DNA from: Zhengitettix transpicula
Lineage: Eukaryota > Arthropoda > Insecta > Orthoptera > Tetrigidae
Reading direction: 5' to 3'
Assembly: GCA_037074705.1 (NCBI GenBank)
Contig: CM073591.1
Span: forward strand, 33,832,587 to 33,896,586
DNA: 64,000 nt
Made by a program: the position numbers and the translations under genes. Within the stretch, counting starts at the first letter, position 1. Each line of letters starts with the position of its first letter. Below, one piece after another: positions 56,400-64,000 of the stretch. A model generated the notes under the pieces. That model saw only the letters and a list, made by a program, of their open reading frames with translations, ran no database searches and was not told where the DNA came from.

Positions 56400-56755
56400 T
56401 AACCCTCAGTTGTCCGCTATTCCTATTGGAAAAGTCGGTCAGCTGCCTCCTAAACCGGTCAAGGCACGGCGAGGGGAAAAGCTGCGACCCCACAGCGAAC
56501 CCCTCTCCCGCCAACGGAAGGCGTGGGACAAGTTGAATGCCCGACCTACCTGATGCAGGTTTTTCTTTATTATTTCTGCATTACTTTTAGGCGAATTGCC
56601 GGGTAGGATCCTTAAACCATAGCCCGACAGCCCTAGTTAATCCTTGGCTACCTTCCTCTACACTTACGCACCCCCCCCCCTTTCAAATCCCTTCCTATGC
56701 TATTAATGGGGAGTTGCCACTAAGTGGATTACTCTCATGTAGCCTTTTACCCTAA
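56400..56755 (-). repeat. interspersed repeat A, copy 3 (short form, LINE-attached)
   Basis: It is the reverse complement of copy 2, with the same start (ctacatgag...) next to a LINE 3' end and the same stop (ggacaactgagggttaaac). A C-run of about 10 lies at 56669-56680. It keeps both hairpins in recognisable form, although the atgcagg loop region has changed. Confidence 0.8.
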
Positions 56756-56769
56756 AAAAAACATTTCCT

Positions 56770-57060
56770 AGATATACTACAGACTTTTTTTTTATTAGAC
56801 GAAATTTTTATCTTAAGATTACTTGTTGTTACATAAAGTATTAGAGTATATATAATTAAAATTATGTACATAATTAACCTGGGAACTTGGCACTTAAGTT
56901 AATCCAGCAATTAACATATTTTTGCAAATTTTTTTTGTATTTTAATTTGGGTGTCTGAGGGGCATACTTTGTTGAGTTCTGAGGGATCGCTGGTGATGTT
57001 GAATTTGATGGGATGGATGGAATGGGTGGTTGGGGTCTGCGGGTATGGGGATGGGGTGGA
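56770..57060 (-). repeat. 3' UTR of LINE family 1, minus-strand copy
   Basis: It mirrors 42886-43165 and likewise ends in an A-run a few tens of bases before repeat A. Confidence 0.8.
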
Positions 57061-57722
57061 TTAAGAGGTGCCAGAGTGTTCTGGGGGAAGGATGATGTCG
57101 ATAGGGCGTTTTCTCTTGAGGCGACGTGCGTGTGGGGGAGGGTTGCAATGGAATTGCTGGATCGTGGTGTTAGGATGGTTGAAGGTGCTTTTGATTAATG
57201 AGGATACGGATTTGGTGATTATTGAGTTGACTAGGGGAAGTTTAATGTTGTGGTGGATTATGGAATTTCTGAGGTACCAGGGAGAAGGATTATGTTTTGT
57301 TTGGTTTGGATTTTGGCTGAATGGGTTTTGGCTGTTGCTCCCCATATGGATGAGACGTAGGACCAGGTAGGCTGAATTATGGAGAGATATACTAGGCGTT
57401 TTGTCCTGAGTGTGAGTGGGGATTTTCTGTTTAGGAGAGGATATAAAGTTCTGCATTTAAGGTTAATTTTAGAGAGGAGGTGTTTAATGTGGGGTTTCCA
57501 AGAGAGTTTTGAATCGAAGAGGAGTCCTAGGTAGGTGGTTTCTGTTTTTGTGGGTATTTCGGCGTTGTTTAGATATAGGGGGATGTGCGGAGGAGAATTT
57601 TTGGATAGTGTGAATGGGACGGTTACTGATTTGGTGGGATTTATGCTGATTCGCCAGTGTTTGGACCAGTATTCTAGGTGGCTGAGCGCTGACTGAAGAG
57701 GTTGGAGAGACTTGTAATTCAT
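57061..57722 (-). pseudogene. Jockey-like LINE (family 1) reverse transcriptase, C-terminal part
   Basis: Frame 57258-57722 contains SLQPLQSALSHLEYWSKHWR, ISINPTKSVTVPFTLSKN, TTYLGLLFDSKLSWKPHIKH and LVYLSIIQPTWSYVSSIWGA. After a small deletion, frame 57061-57456 continues with NSIIHHNIKLPLVNSII and ends ILPPEHSGTS. The FADD catalytic motif is absent because the fragment begins downstream of it. It is about 95% identical to the + copy at 42-43 kb. Confidence 0.85.
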
Positions 57723-57725
57723 TAC

Positions 57726-57995
57726 CTACATACAATTCTTTTTCTTAGTATTCAAACTTAACTTATTGACACATAACCAATTTATAATATTTACAAGCTC
57801 AACATTAATTTTATTTACAATGTGTTTACAATTTTTACCAGATACGAAAATCAGGGTGTCATCAGCAAAAAGATGAATTTTTACTTCGTTCACTACTTTT
57901 GATAATTCATTAATGTACGAAATGAATAACAGTGATCCTAATTTACTCCCTTGAGGCACCCCAAAATCAACACTGTTTTCTACTATTTTAAATTT
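57726..57995 (-). pseudogene. second LINE RT fragment abutting LINE family 1
   Basis: The minus-strand frame reads VPQGSKLGSLLFISYINELS and then IHLFADDTLIFVSG, with the FADD catalytic box, and LCVNKLSLNTKKKN. This is a different RT family from the neighbour. It stops exactly where family 1 begins at 57725, which suggests that the family 1 LINE inserted into it or that a deletion joined the two. Confidence 0.75.
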
Positions 57996-58379
57996 TGATA
58001 AAGATGATAACAGTTGTTAGAAAAGTCTACATATTTTTTAATATTGTTCCAATTTTTTTTTTCTTTTTTGTCATTGTTAATTTCTTTTATCGTCTTACAT
58101 ACGTTATTTTTGTTTCTATTATGTTTTGGAAGGTAGTAATGTTTGATCAGTACACCTTATGTGAGTTTTATAGCAAGCCGATCGGATTATAAAGCAGTCA
58201 TTTTCATCTGCGTTAGAGGAAAAGCAAAGCTGAAAAGGTATTCCACGGTCTACGATATATTTTAAAATGGTGGAAGAGGACTTAAGATAAGCAGTCTCGG
58301 TAATGATTGACAGAGATAAGAGACCGGTGAAAATATGCCGAAGGGTAGTGCAGACGAAATGTCAGTTATTTGACATTTA

Positions 58380-58660
58380 ATTCGGGAATCTGGCTGGGAG
58401 AGGCCTCGGTGTAATCCTCCTGTTAGAAAAAACTCGTTTTATCGCATTGAGTAGGACGTTTTCAGTGAACCGTGCAATACTTCACAGCTTGACGAACTTC
58501 TGCGATGAATATTGAGTAGCGCCCGTCCTCGTCGCCAAGGCAGCGAGCGTGCGTGGTTTCTCTGACTCCTGCATCGGCCAACAGATAGCAACCCTGTGGC
58601 TCAGGAATGGCTCGTAACTGGAGATTCAGAAGGTGACAGGAGGTCGATTTTATCCTAGGT
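58380..58660. other. GC-richer block of unknown nature
   Basis: It contains gcccgtcctcgtcgccaagg and gtgcgtggtttctctgactc but no long open frame. It could be a host 5' exon or promoter, or an old repeat. There is no partner in the window. Confidence 0.25.
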
Positions 58661-59439
58661 ACAACATTTTCATTTATAGATATGCATTAGAGAAACCAAA
58701 ATCTTTCATACAGCAAACACGTTGCTTTCATTTGTTCGGTTCGTTCCTTTTCTCCTTCTAATATTTAAAATTATTTGTTGCGATAAGCATTGTTGAAAAT
58801 GAATATAAATTAATTTAACATTTTTCCCTTTGTCGAGATCACTTCCAAATTTTAAAACGTGTTTACTGCAAATGAATTTACACACTTGTTAACCAGTCAG
58901 TTAAAATTGTGATGAATGACATTACTCACTACGGCCCTTAGTTAATAATTATTCTCGAAAGGCAAAACAAAACCATTTAACTCCAATAAACTCTGTAATT
59001 GAAATGGTTCACTACGCCTTGGAGCCATTTCCTAGGAAGATACGATTTTCTGGAATGGTTCTTGGGTGAGAATAGGCCTCGACGTTTCGATGGTGGTCAC
59101 TGCCATCGCTATCACTTGGTTTGCAGTAAACAAGTTTGCAAATTTGAAAGTTACCGTGAAGAATTAATTTTTACATTCCTTTACAACTGGGCTGTTCGAA
59201 ACAAATTTTAATATTAAAAATACAGAGAAAAGGAAAGAACTGAACACTTGATGACGATGGCAGTGACCGCCAACGAAAAGTAGTTGTCTAAGCCTATTAT
59301 CACTCGGTCGGAAGCCTTAGTCACTCAAGCCGTAAATACACCGGGAAAATCTTCGCACTTTGATGTGAAATGATTTGATTATTTTGAAATTATAGGACTA
59401 GTACCCCTCAACTGTACATTGCACGCATTGATTTTATTT

Positions 59440-59880
59440 GATACTAGCTGGGTGTCCGGGATTGCATAACCCTCGATTTGACTATAATCTAGGTTGCTTT
59501 TGGGGTATTTTTATGTAACGCACCTTGACCCCTATCCTTAAATATGCTCACCTCCCCTGCCGAAGGGCTTGAACTCATTGACCCAAAATATTTTTATTAG
59601 ATGAATATATCGGCCGTTTGAACATGTTTAGAAAATGTCCTCCCCTGCTATTGTGGGTTAAAAAAAAGTATTTATTCCACGCAAAAATATGTTGGTTACA
59701 TTGTTTCAAAATTTCTACCCCCACCTACTCGTATTAACCGGTTTTTAACAATGAAACTCAGTGACATCCATAACCCCGGATGTGAATTTCGGTTGTTTTT
59801 GCGGTATTTATATATAACGCCCCTCCACCTCCACCCCTAAGTGTGCTCGTCTCCCATGATTCTTTTAATGAGATTCGCAG
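59440..59880. repeat. diverged direct repeats, retroelement-tail-like
   Basis: A block starting actagctgggtgtccgggat at 59443, with ttgcttttggggtatttt and tatgctcacctcccctg, is echoed at 59765-59860 with ttgtttttgcggtatttata and tgctcgtctccc. The ACTAGCTG...CCGGG start recalls ends of RTE-like LINE or SINE copies, but I cannot confirm the family. Confidence 0.4.
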
Positions 59881-60637
59881 GAATTTGTAAATAATTGTTT
59901 ATATTTCCTGTGCCTTCATGCGTTTATCTTATTCTTTTACAAATACGCATTTTACCATCCTTTTTGTTTCTTATAGTTATTCTTTTAACAATACAGACAC
60001 GCCGCCCTTCCATAAATCCAATTTTGGTAATATCCGAGCTGTTCTATAGAATATATATTTTTATTTTATTTCATAAAAAGTTGCATAAACTATAAAGACG
60101 AGGCTTTCGGAGTTCTTAGTGATTAGGTAGAGGTGGGTAATCTTAGAATGATCTGCACGGACCCTGGAGAAAACAATTTGTTCTCTTCTATTTAATGACG
60201 GACGACTTTTACGTTTCAGAAGTTACCTGATTGTGGATAGTAGTCTTTTGCTGGTCAATTCTGGATATTTCCAGATGTTCCAGACAGCATTTATTTGGTT
60301 TGCAGTTGTGTGTTGGGTGGGTTTGAAATGCAGTGTTTCAACTCTGTAGTCTCCTGTAAGACAAACACGTTATTTTCGCATTTTATTTGAAGTCACTATA
60401 TTTGCAAGTATTACTACACTCAAATAAATATTTATTTGAGGGACTCAAGAATTTTATATCGTTCGCGATTTTGAATTACTATGAATACACTTGTACCAAA
60501 TGTCTCTTACCTGTATGAGTTAATTTTATTAATCGTCATAGTACTAATAAATGCTGGAACTAGCATTGATTGAACCTCGGATACATTTCCCTACACTTGA
60601 AAGTTGAGGGTTGATTTGCCTTCATGTTTGATGAACC

Positions 60638-60922
60638 GTGACAAATACTAATGAGGGCTCGATGTACATAGCACCAAATTCAGTTCTGTCGAAAATGTCC
60701 GTTTTCGTAGGCAAATGGATGCGAAGAGGCACGCGAGCTCATTCCGGGATTACATCAGACAGGTCAAACGACTGGACTGAAACTGTCGGACAACGTAGCG
60801 TCTTGATGGACAGGCTCATTCACTTGAGTGTGAACAAGTGGAACAGGAATCGTTGCCCAACAAAGAGGAGCTGCGCATTCCTGAGGGAGGAGCAGGAATC
60901 CGCTAACGGGAACGCCACCTAA
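60638..60922 (+). other. open frame of 94 codons in a GC-richer block
   Basis: The frame includes SVFVGKWMRRGTRAHS and WNRNRCPTKRSCAF. A second frame of the same DNA also has coding-like stretches (RRQMDAKRHASSFRDYIRQ). Neither matches a family I know, and in-frame stops in the second frame suggest a decayed element. Confidence 0.25.
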
Positions 60923-61764
60923 CGGCGCCTCTGCCAAGGTCGAACACACACTACACCGGAAAAACTAACACGAGAAGACAAGCCAAACGAAAGTGCGGCG
61001 CGGAGAATCGGAAATTGAACGAGTTTCGAGGGAAGGAGGAAGGGCGGGGAGGCAACTGTGAAACACTGAAAGACTGCTCTGTAATTATCGAACCTGAATC
61101 AAGAACGCCGTAATTTGAGATACACTGGACACCAAAAATCTACCGATTATCAGATAACGTGTTCGTATTGCGGAAAGACACCATTCAACTTTGTTGTTTG
61201 GTAAGCCAAAGTATGTCTGCCGGCCAATGATGTCCGTTTTCTACATATTTCGTATTCCTGCCGTTATTGAACCTATAATATTATATATTAATACATTTCC
61301 TATAAACGCCATGAGTGAAAAACTCGCAACAGAAAACATTCATTTAAGAAAGAAAGCACTTTGTAAAGATTTCTGTAAGGATGTACTAATATTGATCGTT
61401 ATTAAGTAAACGCTTTCGCCCCCGATGAGAAATTTTAGTATATAGCTGTTTTTACACTTATTTGAATTATAATACTTAGTCGCATTATTTGATATGCAGA
61501 GCAGATTTTCATTATTTTTAAGTGATGATTAATGTTAACTCCTGATTGCAGGAATTTTTCTTTAATTATTCCTAAACTACATTTTATATTACAATGTTTC
61601 AAGGAACAATCTATGATGAACTATATACGAGGATTTTCCTTGAGTAGACGTAGTCTTCGTCTCTAGGATCTGTTATATTCATAGCGTATCAATCATACCT
61701 TTGAAACAAACAACAGAAATTATTTTTCAGATTTTACCGAAACAGAAGACAGTGTAGACAGGCT

Positions 61765-62215
61765 ATATATAGGGCAATCCACATAGTAGAAACTCTCCTT
61801 CTATAGGAGTGAAAGGGGGGATGCGGAAAGGTAGAGGAAGGGTTAACTAGGGCCCCCGGGCTATAATTTAAGGATCCTAACCGGTAATTCGTCTAAAACT
61901 GATGCAGGGAAAATCCTATAAAAACCTGCATCCAGTAGATCGGGTATTTGATACTTGTCCCACGTCCTTCCGAAGGCGTGCGAGGGGTTTGCTGTGGAGC
62001 GCAGCATTCCCTTCTCCGTGGCTTGAACAGGAGGCAGCTGGCCGACTATTCCAACAGGAATAGCGGACAACTCTTGCCGTATACCCAAGGTCTGTGACCC
62101 CGGAACATACACCTCTGAAAACAGGCCGAGGTGCCTCAGCTTGTGGGAATCTTAGTTCAAAAAAACCAGCGACAGCTCTCTGGGAAGGTTCACCTGCGAG
62201 AGAATATCCCTCGCA
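61765..62215 (+). repeat. interspersed repeat A, copy 4 (long form)
   Basis: It is diverged from the others but collinear: gcaatccacatagtag, ggttaactagggc, aaggatccta, the gatgcagg/cctgcatc hairpin and tattccaacaggaata. Beyond the short-form breakpoint it continues with cccaaggtctgtgaccccgg and aggccgaggtg, as in copy 1. Confidence 0.75.
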
Positions 62216-62487
62216 AGCTTCCTTGCCGATTATAGCAATCGCTGTTTTTCTCCACAGTTTTGGAAGAGTTGTAACGCATAGAGGTTTATTTAAAAAAACA
62301 ATATTCTTTACATGTATTATTAAATGGTATTTCTATAACTAATTATTTTTCTTATTTATTACAATTTTTAAAATTGACGATGGAATGTGTGCGATATGAT
62401 GTAAAAGAGTTGTGATATGACTCAACTTAATAAACATATAATTAGATAAATAAATAGCAAGTTATCATCAAAAGTAGATGCTAACTT

Positions 62488-62533
62488 AAATACCGCACAA
62501 CGCTTCTGTAATTCTTGTTGCTTTTGTCAGGTG
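62488..62533 (-). ncRNA. hammerhead-like motif, diverged PLE tail
   Basis: The minus strand reads CACCTGACAAAAGCAACAAG, then AATTACAGAAGCGTTGTGCGG. The first box has lost its GA (CTGACAA) and the second reads GAAGC, so this copy is unlikely to be active although the layout is kept. Confidence 0.45.
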
Positions 62534-62711
62534 TTTCAAGAACGCAAGAGCCGTAAGAACGAAACCGTTGTGAAAGCAGGTGACGAACTCTAAAGTAGAG
62601 GTGAAAACGGAATTTTGACTTATTATACAATGTCTGGGCTAACAAAGAATAATTAAATGAGCACGTTTCACTAATAAATACTCAGGGCAAGTAGTGGGTT
62701 CATAATCGAAG

Positions 62712-62890
62712 CACGGTATTGTAATAAACTCTTAATATTAACTCAAAACTTTTATCTCCAGGTAACTGTTCCCTTGAACGAGAACGGGGTCTTTTATTTT
62801 TAAACACAAAATAAAACCCAAACAACACCGAAGACATACATACTCAGTAAACAAAAGATCATTATCTCCCGACTTATTATTATTATAATG
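62712..62890. repeat. dispersed repeat C, copy 3
   Basis: It starts tgtaataaactcttaata and shares aaacacaaaataaaacccaa- and caacaccgaagacata-like strings with copies 1 and 2, at lower identity. Confidence 0.4.
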
Positions 62891-63698
62891 CTCTTCTGAA
62901 TGCGACTGGAGTCGGCGAGCGATCGATGAATCAATCGTTGATAATTACACTAAATCCTCTGATAGCAATGCAGAATTATCCTCCACCGTTATATTCAACA
63001 TTTGTGTTTGGTGTTTAGTATAAAAGCAAACCCATTGCACCTGTCTCTTTTGTGCATTAACGATTAACCAAGAAAATCCCAAAATACAGATAATGAATTT
63101 TAATAGAAATTATACAACCTTTCGTCGCTATTTGCGATCTATTATGGTAAGAAGTTTAACACAATAAAGGAAATGTAAAACAATAATTTGGCAGATAACG
63201 TAATAATATAAATTTTGATGAACTTAAACATTTTGCTAGCGAGTGTCGTTCTCCGCTGTGGCCGTAATGAACAATATAAAGGAGAACGACCAGTAAAAAC
63301 TCATTTCAATTCCTGTTAACCGTTGGCAATGAAACAATTTAGAATTTAAAATGATAACAATATATAAATCAAAGAATTACAAAAGCAAAGTGTCATAAAT
63401 TTTGTTCACATTATTAGTGTCATTTTCTGCAATGATGGCCGTTTCATGTGATCTAATATGTAAGTAGAAGTAGTTCCTTTCTTCATCCAAAATTGGTATA
63501 TTACAGGAATCTATTTTGTGATTCTTTAAGGAAATTGTTTAAATATTACTTTTTATATCGTTTTTGGTTTTTTTAGCGTCGAAACGTTGTATAATTTCTA
63601 TTAAAAGTCATTTTTTGACGTTAAAAGGCTGATGATTAGTTTTAATTTAATCTTAAACGGTCTGCGTATATCTTTATGAAGAATAGACAGTTTTACTC

Positions 63699-63699
<1 letters not shown>
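62891..63699. other. AT-rich stretch, nothing supported
   Basis: No open frame, repeat partner or RNA gene was recognised. Confidence 0.4.
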
Positions 63700-63729
<30 letters not shown>

Positions 63730-63853
63730 TGATTCATTAGTTCTTTCACTCGATTCATAATCACCAGCCGTTACTCGACATCCAATAAGTCGATTATGAC
63801 TAGTCGAGTAACGGCTGGTGATTATGAATCGAGTGAAAGAACTAATGAATCAA
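63700..63853. repeat. (TA)n followed by perfect 51-bp-arm hairpin
   Basis: A TA array (about 63700-63728) runs straight into an inverted repeat. The arms 63729-63779 and 63803-63853 are exactly complementary over 51 bp, with a 23-nt spacer. The arm contains gattcattagttctttcact and accagccgttactcgac. The perfect match implies recent origin or active maintenance. Confidence 0.95.
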
Positions 63854-63899
63854 TCGACAAGTAAAATATGAACCGAAATATAATGCGTCTGTGTTAAAA

Positions 63900-64000
63900 A
63901 TATACTAATAAGATAAAATAGACAAATTGGCATAATGAAGTGTTAATATAAACACTACAATTCATTTCTAGATTCTTTGTACCTTTCGTCAGGTGATTAG
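63900..64000 (-). ncRNA. PLE tail with hammerhead-like motif at the window edge
   Basis: The minus strand reads CACCTGACGAAAGGTACAAA, then GAATCTAGAAATGAATTGTAGTG. The CTGACGA and GAAA boxes are intact. AGGT can pair with ATCT (with one G-T) as helix II, but the ACGTT segment after GAAA has diverged. It is followed by attatgccaatttgtct-type PLE tail sequence. Confidence 0.5.

Noticed and set aside
56942..57370. Overlapping + and - frames (100 and 68 codons) around the LINE 3' end
   Set aside because: They are shadows of the minus-strand LINE protein and its 3' UTR. The same shadows occur at 42.6-43.0 kb.

Overview
This window looks like repeat-rich, AT-rich nuclear DNA from an arthropod, most probably an insect. 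The evidence is the SLC46-type transporter gene with short GT-AG exons and long AT-rich introns, together with the mix of Merlin, mariner, Jockey-like LINE, Penelope-like and Ty3/gypsy-like elements. A polyneopteran (stick insect, cockroach or termite type) is a guess I cannot prove. Host genes are sparse. I can support only two, both on the + strand and both represented by their 3' exons: the C-terminal half of an SLC46/PCFT-like transporter (1407-4369) and the last two exons of an unrecognised gene with a GC-rich, proline-rich tail (23469-26704).

Layout. 1-4.6 kb: SLC46-like gene, with a roughly 70-bp inverted repeat in the upstream intron and a perfect 112-bp tandem duplication in its last intron. 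4.6-11.7 kb: mostly anonymous AT-rich DNA with one GC-rich interspersed repeat (here 'repeat A'). 11.7-14.0 kb: minus-strand LTR retrotransposon relic (gag, primer-binding site, LTR). 16.5-23.1 kb: a patchwork of Jockey-like LINE pieces, Penelope-like (PLE) tails, a LINE fragment triplicated in tandem and a dead mariner. 23.4-26.7 kb: second host gene. 27.5-35.2 kb: a head-to-tail array of three about 2.05-kb units, each carrying an intron-containing Merlin/IS1016-type (ISXO2-like DDE) transposase on the minus strand. 35.8-39.4 kb and 48-51 kb: solo LTRs of a gypsy-like family, often sitting in (TA)n. 41.2-43.8 kb: a PLE relic with a GIY-YIG domain, then a Jockey-like LINE and repeat A. 44-46 kb: a possible second LTR family. 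53-58 kb: minus-strand LINE relics, a SINE and the second LINE plus repeat A composite. 58-64 kb: scattered repeats, a fourth repeat A and a perfect 51-bp-arm hairpin.

Most striking points. (1) In the Merlin array, copies 1 and 3 keep the complete DDE triad but share a 14-bp C-terminal deletion. Copy 2 has the intact C-terminus but a 2-bp deletion before the catalytic domain. (2) A hammerhead-ribozyme-like motif recurs at the PLE tails and is scattered through the window. (3) Three LTR insertions can be bounded or partly bounded to RYAT-type 4-bp target duplications (ACAT, GTAT, ATAT), with several ends inside (TA)n arrays. (4) Repeat A carries two conserved hairpins, one with a compensatory change. 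No bacterial features, CRISPR arrays or convincing tRNA/rRNA genes were seen. All coordinates for exons come from reading splice signals by eye.
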